Assembly (NCBI GenBank): GCA_030685235.1
Contig: MU839091.1
Coordinates: 124,001 to 188,000 of the forward strand
Origin: Copromyces sp. CBS 386.78
Lineage: Eukaryota > Ascomycota > Sordariomycetes > Sordariales > Sordariaceae
Length of the DNA stretch: 64,000 nucleotides
Reading direction: 5' to 3'
The notes beneath the pieces were generated by a model, which saw only the letters and a list, made by a program, of their open reading frames with translations, did no database searches and was not told the DNA's origin. Shown in pieces: positions 41,492-53,711 of this stretch. Position numbers and translations under genes: made by a program. The stretch's first letter is position 1, and the number at the start of each line of letters is the position of its first letter.

Positions 41492-43362
41492 AGACAGCCC
41501 AAAAAAGTGTCTCTTCGATTATGGATGCTGGCAAGACAACCAACTGCGATGGCTCTGGAAAAAGCTTATAGGGAGTGGCCGGGCTGAAAGCAGTGGATAA
41601 GTCCCAGCGGCGGGCACGGGAGTACCATTCCCACAACACTCCCCTTGTGCAAGGGCCAGGCATGTACCGTGGAGAAAACATGGCCAACAGTGCAAGCCGG
41701 TCGCCTATCTTATTTTGCATGCAATTTTACACTGGCAAGCTTCAATTAACCCTTGCAACTCCAAAAATGCAGAGTTCATAATTTTCACTTGCGTCTGCGT
41801 CGGGTCAAACTGGTCCATGGCTGATGTTGGTGTGCACCATGAGTGATGGTGAACTGCTCTACCTACGTTTCTCGGGCAGTCAGTACCGTCCAGCTTTCAG
41901 TATCATCATGGCATTTGGCTCTACGGACATGATGAGATGGCGGCATGATCAGCATCCAGAGGTACAGGCAAACGGCACATAAATTATGGAATCTCAACAA
42001 ACCGTTGATGTTATGCCAGGGGTCCTGTGTGATCTCACAATCTGGATTTGGCCACATGACCACCCGTGAGATTGCAATGTTGATGCTTGTTCGAAGCGTG
42101 GAGCTCGCGAATGACAACATTTACAGGCGCTTGGGAAATGGTAGCTGAGCCCGAGAAGGCACCAGAACACCGAAATAAATGGGACTTCTTATACCCCTGA
42201 ACAAAACGTGGGGGGTCAGATCACAAACCCCTGAAGTGCCCTGCACGGTAGATCTTCACCCAGGCCCCGGGACCCCTATCCCGGCAGAGCAACCGATGGG
42301 TCCCTGGACAACGACATTGAACCGGCTCCGTAAAATTTCCCGATTGCCAGAAAACCGAGAGGATGACACAGCGCACGTTCCATCTCGAAATGTCATCCCT
42401 TACATTTTTGTGATATTTTTGAAATATTGATGTGGAGAAGTGCTTATGAGATTTCGCAATAGCGTCGATCTCATCAAAGATTCAACGGCAACATAGGGCT
42501 CGATCAGACTTTCTGCGCCAGGAGAGATGGGGGTCTTCGCAATTCACTGGGTAGCGAAGTCCGAGGAAGGCGCCATCTGCCAATCGTCGAGATTTGGGAA
42601 GTATAAAGGAGATATCCAACCCCCGTTTTGACTCCTAGAGTCTGGGCTTTTAATCTGTTTATTTCCTCTCTGGACGCCCATCTCGGCCTTGGTACTTCCG
42701 TCACATCTCCGTTACTCGTTCTCCAACATATTTATCATCCTACTAAGAAACGATCCAACTAACACTCCTTTTGAACCACTTCGGAAACCATTGACGCTCT
42801 TTCATCTATCTGTTTCCATTCACGGCCGTTGTACTTCGAGCCGGGCACATCCCAATACTTTCGGCGTTTTTCAACACCACATCATCCCGACTTCTGCTTC
42901 ACTGGTGCTTTGAAACCAAGAACTCCACACGATCTCTTGCGCCTGATCAGACACCAGACCTGACGGTCCTCCGCCTCACTTTGTCTCGAAAAGCCTAGGC
43001 TTGCAAACACAAGAAAAGTCGAATTTAAGTTCTCCACCGCAACAAGTTTTCGTTGGGGTTATCCACTTTCCGTCCGAAAATCCGTGAAAACCTGGGGTCA
43101 GGAGGTCAGCAATAAGACAAGACGAAAATTACGGGTTCACCTAGTGTGTGCCACGGAAAGAACAGTCAACCCACAACGGCCTGATCCTCACGATAGTTCT
43201 TTACAATACGAGCGGTAGCCTTATCTCGCGCATCTGCAGCCGTTGACTCACCAGGGCCGGGGCTACAGCACACGCACACACGCACACAACCTATTCTAGA
43301 CCTTGCAGTTATTATTATATAATCCCCCACTTCGACTTTTTTCCTCCCACACTCCTTCCACA
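41492..43362. other. Intergenic between tandem genes
   Basis: 3' UTR of the DUF1295 gene on the left. The right 700 bases are C/T-rich on the plus strand, leading into the next gene. No ORF shows protein features. Confidence 0.5.
43316..43323 (+). promoter_or_regulatory. TATA-like element TATATAAT
   Basis: Lies about 40 bp upstream of the ATG at 43363 in a short A/T patch inside C-rich sequence. Weak evidence; the distance is short if the leader is long. Confidence 0.3.
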
Positions 43363-43968
43363 ATGGCCCCATACTCCCCAGAAGATCCCTACTTCAACCT
43401 CTTTTTCACGGCAACAACTTCGTCCGCCTCTGCCGCGACCCCATCTCTGGTGAGAGCGTTGATGTACTCGACCTCTATCCCAATGTCCACCATGCCGTCC
43501 TCCAAGGAAACTGTCATCAGCAAGTCGCCTATCCTCTCCGCCTTGCGCACCCCCGTGGGACCCGCGGACAGCAACAAGACCTTTGACTCAGGCTACTTCT
43601 CATCCTTCTCCGAGGTGACCACCCTCAAGCCCTCCGCTCATCGCGGCTCGATCTCTTCAGTAAACACCACCTCATCTGCGGCGACCAACAGCACTTCGGA
43701 TGCAAATGAGATCCGCGTCACGACTGTGACTACCAAGATCACCACTAAGCTCGACCCCATGCAACGCCAGTTCACCAAGCCAACTGAGGAGGCCACCGTC
43801 GAGGAGCTGCTGGCCCGCCCTCCCCTCAAGCACTCCCTCAGCCACTATGTCAAGAACGCCCGCGATAGGCGCTTGCCCGCCGTTGATCCTGAGGAGGAAA
43901 GGAAGCGCTTTCAAAAGGCCAAGGCCGAGTTGCTGGCTGCAAAGGCGGCGTTTGATCTGAAGATTTAA
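43363..43968 (+). CDS. Conserved-looking 201-aa hypothetical protein
   Basis: Single exon, 201 aa, ATG at 43363 in excellent context (CACAATGGC); the frame is open further upstream only from a TTG. I do not recognise it. The first 150 residues are Ser/Thr-rich and probably disordered, with a repeated VTTVTTKITTK stretch. The C-terminal 50 residues are charged and helical: an Arg/Lys-rich segment LKHSLSHYVKNARDRRLPAV, then DPEEERKRFQKAKAELLAAK. G+C-rich third positions and a good start context support a real gene. No signal peptide or membrane segment. Confidence 0.75.
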   Translation: MAPYSPEDPYFNLFFTATTSSASAATPSLVRALMYSTSIPMSTMPSSKETVISKSPILSALRTPVGPADSNKTFDSGYFSSFSEVTTLKPSAHRGSISSVNTTSSAATNSTSDANEIRVTTVTTKITTKLDPMQRQFTKPTEEATVEELLARPPLKHSLSHYVKNARDRRLPAVDPEEERKRFQKAKAELLAAKAAFDLKI

Positions 43969-44774
43969 CAACTTCAGCAACTGGGCTGGCCGCAGCACGT
44001 TTTGGAAAGTTTCGACCTTTCGTCGCGACCACTTCCATCTCACTCGCCACCTTTGGGGCAGCAACAACTTGGTTTTCTGGCTACCCGCACTTAATTTAGC
44101 AAGCGCTTGTGATGGATCGGCGGGCTTTGCTAGCAACAGTGCCTAGCGAGCGACCGTGATGTTCGGCATCCGATTTCGGTGATTCCTTTTTGGGATCTTT
44201 TTTTCGATTCTTCATCCGGCAAGCGACTTCGTTTGGCTTCTTTTCGACCCTGTGGGTGGATGTTCGGCGCATCACCAAGGTTCTTTCTTCCAAGATACCT
44301 ATTCAACCTTTTTCACCTACTTTTGAGATACCACGGGCAAACCATCGGCGGTAAAGGGATGGACCTTTTTTCGTCTTCTTTTCTCCTATCAACCTAGACC
44401 TAGTCTTGGATCGGCATCAGCCAAGTCGAGTATAAACCAGATGGACATGGATAAGGGAAAAACAGGATCATCATGTTCCCTCACGGAACAGGCGGCGTTA
44501 ATGGAGTGCTTTTGGGCCTTTTGTCTTCCACGGAGCAGAGAAAGGGTGGAAGAGATAAGAAACTGATGCAGAGAGGAATTCACATGCATCATTGAGGACG
44601 AGGGAAAAGCAAGGGAGAGATAATGGAAAAGAAAACACCTATAATCTAATCCTAAAGAAAGGGGGGTGGGGGGCGAATCCGGGCTTGGAATAATTATCCA
44701 ACAATAGATGATAGCAGACAATGGGATATGCCTTCGTAATGGCCTTGAACAAACTTATACATCTGTCCCCTCCC
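43969..44774. other. Intergenic, convergent 3' ends
   Basis: Between the 201-aa gene (+) and the TMEM205-like gene (-). Nothing beyond expected 3' UTRs is visible. Confidence 0.5.
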
Positions 44775-45645
44775 TCAGTCAAGGCGCGAAGCCAAGGTGA
44801 AGCCATACGCAACAGCAGCAATGAGATTTCCCAGGTTGAGGAGCGACGAAATGCCGTGAAGCTGGGAGAAGCGCTTGTTCAGCGCGGTCATCTCCTGGGA
44901 GTGCGGGGGAGCGTCGTAGCTCTTCTTGCCGTCCTTTGTTTCTGCGCAGTTTCAAGTATCCCTGACGTCAGTGCATGTAACGAGACAACATCTAGTCATT
45001 GCAACACAATTCGAATAGCTCAGCATGGGGTTAAAGCAAGCTAACTGCCACAAACCGGCACACTCGCTCATTCAAAGTGCAAGGCAAGTCAAAATCGTTC
45101 AAATAAACTTACCCTGATGCTTCCTCTCCTTCATACACTTGGTAGTGGCCGGTCCAACCACCGCGAGATTGGCAACACCGGTCAAGAAGATGGCAGCAAT
45201 GGGGGCCAGAACGGACCACCTGTTATCCGGGTCCAGAACGCCGGCGATCCCAGCGGCACCAGCAGACCCAAACGCGGAGGTGGCGCCGGGGTAGGTCAAG
45301 GCGAGAATGACGGGGATGGCGGTTTGCATGGAGAAGTAGACGGGGAAGATCTTGGTCATGAGCGCGGAGAATTGAGGGCGGGGGAGGACTTGGAAGGAGA
45401 TTATGCCTCCTACGAAGGACTATGTAGATGTTAGTGTGCAACCAATTTTGTATTGTCCATGGTCATGTTAGTGAGAGGTCGTACATGGAAGAATGTGGTC
45501 CCTAGCAAAGTGCCATAACTGAGGTGAAGACGGGGGAGGTTAGCAGTTGATGTGAAAAAAAAAAGAGGGGGGGGGGGGAGGGGGGTGGTATGACTAACCT
45601 GATGATATGGTAGGGACCTGGTGAGAGTAGACTTGAAGGAGACAT
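44775..45645 (-). CDS. TMEM205-like (DUF4149) small membrane protein
   Basis: Four exons on the minus strand: 45645-45599, 45518-45485 (34 nt), 45419-45113 and 44941-44775; 184 aa. Splice phases join correctly: MSPSSLLSPGPYHII|SYGTLLGTTFFH|SFVGG. Introns are 80, 65 and 171 bp; the second donor is the less common GTACGA. The reading shows the TMEM205/DUF4149 pattern: first helix with LLGTTFFHSFVGGIISFQVL, LPRPQFSALMTKIFPVYFSM, a second and third helix, NLAVVGPATTKCMKERKHQ, and a final helix after ALNKRFSQLHGISSLLNLGN. About four membrane spans are expected. Function in fungi is unknown; the human relative is linked to drug resistance. It shares a 560-bp divergent promoter with mus-52. Confidence 0.9.
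45541..45597. repeat. A-run/G-run low-complexity patch in intron
   Basis: Ten A then a G-rich run of about 25 bases interrupted by single A and T, within the first intron of the TMEM205-like gene (C-rich on its sense strand, forming a polypyrimidine tract). Confidence 0.7.
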
Positions 45646-46205
45646 ATTGACTAACGTCACACACAGATAACAAAGACAAAACGGTTTATTCAAAGATCAA
45701 TCTTATTGCCAGTGCTTGATAACCTCAAGAATATGGGAATGAGGTTCAAGGGATCAAGATGGGGACGCAACGCAGAACATCCCATCATGCTCTTATGCAA
45801 TGCATTAGTGCATGCATAAAAGCGGAATCCGGCTCTTCGCCTGTGCGCAGCTACGTCACGAGTATTGGCCAATCAACTGTTAGGTAGAGCGCATGCCATG
45901 GGTAACGCGAGAACATGTGCTTTCGCGCAAGCACACGGTGTATTGTAACGTAATAGACACCGTCAAACGCCAACTCCAATTCCCGTTACAGCGTGTCATT
46001 GCTCCGACCCGTCTCCAACCCTGGCGATGCTGCCTAGAATTCCACCTCGAAATGAAATGTGAAGCAAACGGGCCACACAACGAAGTGATGCCTTGAAATA
46101 TTTAGGTACCTCGAAAAATCCAATCCTTTTCTCCTTCAAGTCGAACTTCGAATCCCATCATCGTCACCAATCGCTTCTTCACGAGCAGCTCCCTCTTCCC
46201 TCACA
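45646..46205. promoter_or_regulatory. 560-bp bidirectional promoter, TMEM205-like / mus-52
   Basis: Lies between two divergent starts. It contains TACGTCA (45852-45858), a CRE/bZIP-like site, and ATTGGCCAAT (45864-45873), a perfect palindrome presenting CCAAT on both strands, only 5 bp away. These could serve both genes. No coding features. Confidence 0.55.
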
Positions 46206-48664
46206 ATGGCGGACAAGGAAGCTACCGTGTATGTGATCGACCTGGGCAAGCCCATGGCGGACTGTCACAATGGACGCGACGAATCCGACCTCGATTTCGG
46301 CATGCGCTACATCTGGGACAAGATCTCGACCACCGTGGCCGCCAGCCGCAAGACCTGGAACGTAGGCGTCGTGGGCCTCAACACCGATGAGACCGACAAC
46401 AACGAAAACAGGGAAGAGTACCAGGGCTACGAAAACATATCGGTGCTCCAGGGGCTTGGGCCCATGAGCATGACTTCTCTAAGAGCCCTAAAGAGCCAGA
46501 TCGAGCCGTCCAGGACTTCCAGCGCGGACGCTATCTCGGCAATTGTGGTTGCCCTCAGGATGATCCAAGTCTTCACTAAGAAGTTGAAGTATAAGCGAAA
46601 GATTATCCTTGTGACGAACGGGGAGTCGCCTATTGATGATCATCAATCTGAAGAGGTAGCGGCCATGCTCAACGATGTGGGGACAGAGCTTGTAGTAATG
46701 TGAGTGTTCGGCTTCCACTGGAGAGCTTCTGTTGCAAGTGCTCGATCGTTGACCATCAGGTAGCGGCATTGATTTCGACGATGCCGAGTATGGTTTCAAA
46801 GAGGAAGACAAGACACAACACAAGGTAAGGCGAACACCACATAGCGGCAAATAAAACATACTGACTTTTTCCAGGCCGAAAACGAGAGAATCCTCAAGAC
46901 GTTGGTTGACCTTTGTGAGAACGGCGTGTTCGGAACCATGGCCCAAGCAGTGGAAGAGCTCGCCATTCCCCGAATCAAGACTGTCAGGCCTTTCAAGGCA
47001 TACGATGGCCCCTTGACACTCGGAGATCCTCAAAAATACCCGAGCGCTCTGAGTATTCAAGTTGAGCGCTACTTCAAGACCAAGCGAGCAACACCTCCAT
47101 CGGCAAGCAATGTCGCCATCCCTAACGGACCCTCCCAGACACAAGGCCGGGATGATGACACGCCAATGGGTGGTGTAGACTTTCAGGCAGTCAAGCAACT
47201 ACGCACATACAGAGTTGATGATCCCAAGGCAGCAGGAGGGAAGAAGGACGTCGACATGGATGACCTTGCCAAGGCATATCAGTATGGCAGGACCGTAGTC
47301 CCCTTTAGCACGAGCGAGGAGGACTACGTAAAATATGAGACAACGAAGAGTTTCACCATCATTGGCTTCGTTCCCATGAGCAGCGTACGTCATGTTTGGA
47401 TTTTGTCCCTATGACGACGATCGCTAACGGACATACGCATAGTACGAACCGTTCTTGAACATGGGAGAGACAGGCCTCATTGTTGCTCAGAAGGTCAACG
47501 AGGAAGCGGAGCTTGGTCTATCGGCTCTCATTCATGCTTTACATGAGCTTGAGTCCTATGCGGTGGCCAGGTATGTCTCGAAAGACAAAGCGCAGCCGCA
47601 AATCCTTCTTCTCAAGCCAAACCCGGCAATCGAAGACGATGTTGAGTGCTTGTACGATGTCCCACTGCCGTTTGCGGAGGACGTCAGGAGTTACCAGTTC
47701 CCTCCGTTGGACAAGGTGTTGACCATTACGGGCAACATACTCACGGAACATCGCCTTCTGCCCAACGATAATTTACAACAGGCGATGAGCGACTATGTCG
47801 ACGCAATGGACTTGACCGAATTCGGGCAAGACGACGATGGGTAAGTGAAGTACTCTGTTCCAGTTTGGTCTCTTGACACCCATGCTAACCGAACGACAGA
47901 AACCCTGCGGAGTACGCACCCATCGAGGACCTGTATAACCCCGTCATCCACCACATGAACCAAGCGATCCGCAACCGCGCTGTGAACCCCGACGCTCCTT
48001 TGCCACCCGTAGCCGATATCCTCACACGCTTCACACATCCGCCTGAACCTTTGATAGCTAAGGCCAAGCCCGAGATCGACGGATTGATAAAAGCAGCAGA
48101 GGTCAAGAAGGTTCCACCAAAGGTACAAGGCAAACACGGCAGGAAAGACACCGTCAAGCCCCTCTCTGGGCTGGACATCGATGCCCTCCTCGGAGAGACC
48201 CGACCGCGAGCGAAGAAGACTCCCATATCCACGGAAAACGCGATTCCCGAATTCAAGCAGATCCTGGAAACAGCGGAAGACGACGAAACGGTCGAAACGG
48301 CCGCCAAGCAGATGGGCCATATCATCCGCAAGCTTATCAGCGACAGCTTTGCGGATGTCCTATATCCCAGAGCTGCTGAGAACCTTCGGGTTATGAGGGA
48401 GGAGCTTATTAGCATGGAGGTCCCGACGCTTTACAACACGTATCTCATGGGGCTCAAAGAAAGCTTGCTTTCGGGCGAGTTGAACGGGGATCGAAGGGAG
48501 ATGTGGTTTAGGTGGGTTGTTGGAGGGCGTTTGGGGTTGATCACGCAGGATGATTCTGAGGTGTCGGAAGTTAGTGAGGAGGAGGCGAAAGCTGTAAGTT
48601 CGACATGGAGATTTACCCGATGAGTTGATATTGAGCTAATACTTTGCACTAGTTTTTGAAATGA
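46206..48664 (+). CDS. mus-52: Ku80 subunit of the non-homologous end-joining Ku heterodimer
   Basis: Six exons: 46206-46699, 46764-46824, 46875-47384, 47443-47840, 47900-48593 and 48653-48664; 722 aa, the usual fungal Ku80 length. Introns are 50-64 bp. The N-terminal vWA-like domain begins ATVYVIDLGKPMADC; the beta-barrel region includes VRPFKAYDGPLTLGDPQ and GFVPMSS|YEPFLNMGET; the C-terminal arm and helical domain run from PAEYAPIEDLYNPVIHHMNQ to about residue 720. Ku70/Ku80 rings bind broken DNA ends and recruit ligase IV; loss in Neurospora greatly raises homologous integration. The first acceptor used is ...AGGTAG|C, because the nearer CAG would give a stop. The last exon encodes only Phe-Leu-Lys; retention of that intron would end the protein VSSTWRFTR instead. 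Identification is secure. Confidence 0.95.
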
Positions 48665-50062
48665 GTTGACTTGTATCACCTATGGTCGAAGTTGAAGGAC
48701 CACGATTCTGCAGCGGGCTGCTGGAAGGGACTTGGGAATCTCGAACGTAGGTACACTTTGCGATTCGAGTCCTACCACATTAGGACGACACGAAAGCGGA
48801 GGCATGAATCTTCCAGAAGGAGGTGCAAGTCAAGCTACACAAAGTCCTATGTTGTGGTACGATAGATTCATAGTATGGGGCTTACCGCTTTGCTGCCCAA
48901 CGTCTCATTGTCCAATGGTTTAGGCGGGCTGATTTGGCCAATACGCCCATTGCATGTCAGGACTTTTGGAGAAGATATTGTTCAACGAGATGCAAGCCAA
49001 TGTATTCACACAGCATATTTTTTTTAGGAGTTCTTTGGTTGTTCGTCTTTTTTTTGTGACTGATTTGTTTACTTTCGTTGCTCCCCGAGTTCCCCCAACT
49101 TCGGTCCAGATGCACAGTGCCAATTCTGTGACTATTCAGGCAGACCTAATAACAACGACTCCGACTTATCCAACCGTTTGCAAAATTTGGATCTCTCCAT
49201 CTCATCACGAGCAATCATTTTGCTTTTGATTTAGTCTGGAAGACAGACCTAGGGAATCGTCTTTTCCTTTTCAAGGAGACGTTCATTTATCCTCCTGCCA
49301 AACGGGGTATCGTTCCTTTGTGAGCTTTGCAGTGGGGTCAGCTGTAGGCCTCAAATCGTCACCACCTCAACGGGCACTTGGGATTTTATTTACTTGTCCG
49401 TGCTCGCTTCTTCCACTTTCATCCCTTTGTACCTACCTAGATTCTGGAACACCCACCCGCACTCGCACCTTCCGCGTTGGCTGTAAGTACCGCTAAAGAC
49501 CATAATCCACTCGACAATGGAGGTGCCTAAAATTCGTTTTCATCAACCAACCATCTGACAAAATAGGTTTCGGATGAGAAGTTTGTACAGCACCAGACGC
49601 TTCCTTCCCATTCACTCCTATTGTGTTTGCCTAGGATCGGTCATGAAGAAGTATTGATATTTCACTCGCTCACCTCTTCTCTCAAACTTTCACCCTTCCA
49701 CCGTGAACCACTTCCGCGCAAATCCCCCGTCCAGCAACAACACAACACCTAGCGAAACGATTGCGCGCACAAGCCGGGCACCTTGGAATCAAGCGTCGCT
49801 CCCTTATATCTTACACCCAAAGTTGTACCCTTCGACACGTAAGTAACGAATCGTGGAAGAAACATCGAGCTTGGAATCCCCCATCCACCTTTCAAAATTG
49901 CCTTTCCCGATCGGCCTCTCTCCATATTACTGGCCCTGTCGCCATACCCCGAGAGACCAAGATCGGAAAGAATCGTCAGCGTCGACACTGAGTTTTGCTC
50001 TCAGTTTGCGGTCAACGCTAACTGATCTGTAGTCACTCCTACGCGGAATATCATTCGCCATC
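48665..50062. other. Intergenic between mus-52 and qip
   Basis: 3' UTR of mus-52 and promoter/leader of the exonuclease gene. A GTACCTACCTAG word lies at about 49430-49441. No ORF with protein features. Confidence 0.5.
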
Positions 50063-52089
50063 ATGGAGGACGAGGAGTTCATGCAACAGCTGCGGAACCT
50101 GACCTGCCAAACCGTGGACTGGAGCGGTTTCGATCCTTCAAAGTGGCGCGACGAAGATATCGACTGGAACATTAGTGATGACTCCAAGGGTGAGAATGAC
50201 GACGGGTATGCATCCGACGCCTCTATCCTCAGCGTCCGCCACCTGGATCCTTCCAAGGTCAAACCTTCGACACGCCCTAACCAGTTGCGCGTCGAGGACG
50301 TGACCGATCAGGTGGAAGAGTATCGCGATGCTTCGGACTTGGAGAACACCAGATGGCCGGCGGTCAGCGCGAAGCAGGGCGAACACGATCCCATCACAGA
50401 ACTCTTCACCCCCTGGAGAATGGTTCAGGAGTATCCCAACCTGTTTGTTGGCAAGCGCAATGGCCAGAGGGTGAGTCAAATCCATGTGGCAAGAATGATT
50501 GTGACGCTAACTCTTCATTCTTTTTAAGGCTCGACCTCTTTTTACGCTCGAGGAGCTACACGAGAATCGCATATGGGATCTGTAAGTCCTTGAGGTCCCA
50601 CCGGGGTTGCTTACATGACAGTATGGTAACATATTCCAGGTTCTATCTTTATCGACCGTCTAACGAGGGCAACAAAAGCCCCATCATCTTTGTCCCAACC
50701 TACCAGATGCAACACCTGCTCGACGTCATAAACCGAAAACTCGACGTAGAGTTCACATTTCCACGCGGACATCAAGACTTGTTCGCCATGCCGTTTGGGC
50801 AGAGTAACACAGCGAAACCGCGCTTCCTTGGCCGTTCCACGTCTGCCCAGGAATGGAGCCAGCTTACGAAGAATGTCCCCGCGCGTAAACCCGGAGACAT
50901 GTCGGAAAAGGCACCCTTCCTTGCCAAACAGGAGCTAACCCGCCGCTTGCAGAGCATCTTCTCACCCCAAGAAAAGGGCAAGAAGAACAAGAACAACCAG
51001 TACAAACGATCCAATCTCCACCGTACTTGGGGAAAAAATGTCAAGAGGGTTCAGCGGTATCTTGGTCTTCGCCGCAAAGTTCAATCCATCCCGGAAGGGC
51101 CATTCACCCCCCTGGATCTCACCCAGCCTACTGGCATCGAGCCGGAGAAGTCGGTCGTATTTGTGGCGATTGATCTTGAGGCTTATGAACTGGACCAAAG
51201 CATGATCACCGAGGTTGGCCTGGCGATTCTTGATACCGCGGAAATCGCAAATGTTGCTCCTGGAGAAGGCAGGAAGAACTGGTTTGACCTCATCAAAGCA
51301 AGGCATATCCGCGCCAAGGAGTTTTCATGGGCCCAGAACCACAGGCATGTCCAAGGCCGTGCTGAGTACTTCGATTTTGGGTATGTGTTGCGCCGTTCCC
51401 TGATACCTCCCTGGTCCCTTACTCATCAGAAACGCAACCGCTAACAACGTCCAGCGAGAGCGAGTTCATCGAGGTCGCAAAGATTGCCAGCGTCCTGAAA
51501 GAGACCATCGAAGTCAAATCCTCCGCGGGCGGTGATGGAGCAAAGCGCCCTGTGGTCCTCGTGTTCCACGACCAATCTGCAGATCTCAAATACATCCGCA
51601 TGCTTGGATATGACGTGGCCAGCGCGGACAACATCCTGGAGGTAGTCGACACTCGCGAGATGTACCAATACCTCAGCCGCTCCAACAACGCCACCAAGCT
51701 TTCGAACGTTTGCGGTTATCTCGACATCCCGTGGAAGAACATGCACAACGCCGGCAACGACGCGGTGTATACTCTGCAGGCTATGATCGGCTTGGCCATT
51801 GAAATGCGCCAGAAGAGCTTGAAGAGGGCTGCTGTGAAGGCGCAAAAGGCGGAGAGCGGGTAAGTCGTGAAACCAAATGTCACAGGCCGGACGAGATGCT
51901 AATTCTTCATGTTCCTTTAGCAATGAGGGCTATGTTACCTATTCTGAGTTCACCGAGAAGAAGGACGACATCGATGAGGGTTGGGTCAGCAGCGGAGAGC
52001 AGACTGATGGTGGCGAGCCTACCTATGTTCCGGAGAGCCCCGCACCTAAACCCGCCCATGAGACACCGGGTGAGGATTGGGAGTTGTAA
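50063..52089 (+). CDS. qip: DEDDh 3'-5' exonuclease of the Gfd2/YDR514C-like family, probable QIP
   Basis: Five exons: 50063-50470, 50529-50581, 50640-51380, 51455-51859 and 51921-52089; 591 aa, introns 58-74 bp. Exon 2 is only 53 nt. The catalytic exonuclease core is visible: motif [12 protein letters not shown] (Asp332, Glu334), motif [22 protein letters not shown] (Asp440) and motif [15 protein letters not shown] (His498, Asp503), the H-x4-D spacing of DEDDh enzymes. The N-terminal 330 residues hold an acidic leader and a basic linker ([16 protein letters not shown]). In Neurospora QIP binds the Argonaute QDE-2 and removes the passenger strand of siRNA duplexes. The QIP call rests on the fold plus its place beside mus-52, as remembered for N. 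crassa. The exonuclease family call is stronger than the symbol. Confidence 0.9.
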
Positions 52090-52946
52090 TGGTGATGATA
52101 CCATTGGATTTTCACCATCACTACCCAGCCTGGCGGGTGTTTCGAGAAGGAACTGACAGGTAACAAAGAGTGCAAGCAAGGCAAAGGGGGGGAAGCAGGC
52201 AAGAAAGGTGAAACGGACTCAGCTCCAGTCAGAGCGAACATCGATTCAACACTGGCGGACTCCTCAGTAGGCCCACTAGTCTACGGCGTCAGGCGTGTAT
52301 ACTAGCGGAGGATACCCGAAACCACTCAATCTCGTGGTACATAAGACGGTGATCTTGATGGTGCAAATGTTTTATTTTACAATGGGTATGTGATCCTTCT
52401 TCGTGTGAAAAACGTACATAGCCTCCTTCTTTTTCCATCCAAGCCACCCGCAAAAGCCAAAAATCCGTCAACGCCAATGCTATGAAGAAAATATGTGTTT
52501 TTGTACTGTACAATGAGGGGATAACACCTGAGCCGTACCGTAGGCTGAGGAAGTCCGTGGTTCAGGACCGGTGCGCAGTGGTGAGGCGTCGCAACATAAT
52601 GAGGTTACGTTCGGCGGAAACTCCTTAACGCAACCGTCTCATGGTTCAGACATGATGAGATGCTGCAGTGCCTGTGATCGAGCACTAGAGGTACCCTCCG
52701 CTGGCATCCCGACCATGTCGTTATCGATGGCTAGAGCCAAAGGTGTACATCTGCCCGCTCAGCTCACCAAGACGACACTGGTATCCTATCGTCGAATAAG
52801 GACAGACCCAAGTTGGAGAGTGGTGTAAGGATGTCTGTATTGTTCGTGCAAGAGCCCCCTTGAGTTCCCTCGTCTCGTCTCGTCAAGGTCGAGCAGATTA
52901 TCGCATCGAATCGAATGGGTACCGATCAGATCGATCATGTTGGAAC
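52090..52946. other. Intergenic, convergent 3' ends of qip and tim14
   Basis: Two 3' UTRs; no other feature recognised. Confidence 0.5.
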
Positions 52947-53711
52947 TTAGACGGTCTTCTCCAAAAACTCCTTGGCCTCGTTGACCTTGGTGGCCAGGTA
53001 AGGGCTGCCGCCGCGATCGGGATGGTTGAGGAGCATAAGGGTGCGGTGGGCCTTGCGGATCTTGTCCTTGGTGACGGTGCGCTCACTGTTTGTTGGAGAG
53101 GGGTCGTTAGTTACTGTTCCATTGACTTGGCACTACCTAGGGCAGGCTGTAGAACGTTGCGTAGATGCGTGTACATGCGTGTACATGCGTGTACATGTGT
53201 GTATATGGATGGGAGGTGTATGTGTGAGGTGAGGATGGAGATGATATGGTAGCCGAGCAGGCGGGCCGTGAGGGAAGAAGCAGGAAGGGAAGACAGAGGC
53301 ATAGATAGATACCAGTGACAAAGATGACAACAGGGAGAACAACATACTTGAGAGAGAGAATCAACGAGGCCTCCTTCTTGTTCATCCGCGGCTCGAAACC
53401 ACCCTTGTAGAAAGCCTTGCCGAGGGCACCAACGCCGCCGCGCGAGCGGCGCCATGCTACGAGACCGGCGCGACCCTGTTATTGTAGGAGTATCGTTAGT
53501 GATGATTTCTTTCTCCTCTTCCAGGATTATCAATGACAAAAGTGTTTCTGTTGGCGGAGTTGGTCGAGCATAGAGGGCTGTTATGGAATGCAATCGATGC
53601 CTGCCGGTGGATGCGAGATCCATTCGCGAGAGTTGCGCCGGGACGGGAGTTGGTAGGACTCACCAGGAAAGCAGCGACGGCAACGCCGGCGCCAATAGCT
53701 ACTGCTGACAT
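52947..53711 (-). CDS. tim14: Tim14/Pam18, J-protein of the mitochondrial presequence translocase motor
   Basis: Three exons on the minus strand: 53711-53664 (16 codons), 53475-53348 and 53085-52947; 104 aa, as in other fungi. An N-terminal hydrophobic segment ([20 protein letters not shown]) is the inner-membrane anchor. The matrix J domain carries [20 protein letters not shown] and the HPD motif in [20 protein letters not shown]. It stimulates mitochondrial Hsp70 at the TIM23 channel. Introns are 188 and 262 bp, long for this window; the second contains a 10-bp tandem repeat. Exon phases join exactly and the product matches the family throughout. Confidence 0.95.
53161..53205 (+). repeat. 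10-bp tandem repeat in tim14 intron 2
   Basis: About four and a half copies of TACATGCGTG with decay at both ends (TAGATGCGTG, TACATGTGTG). On the sense strand of tim14 it reads CACGCATGTA. Confidence 0.85.

Noticed and set aside
46751..46760. First CAG acceptor in mus-52 intron 1
   Set aside because: Its use would place TAG in frame; the TAG acceptor 4 bases on restores a family-like reading.
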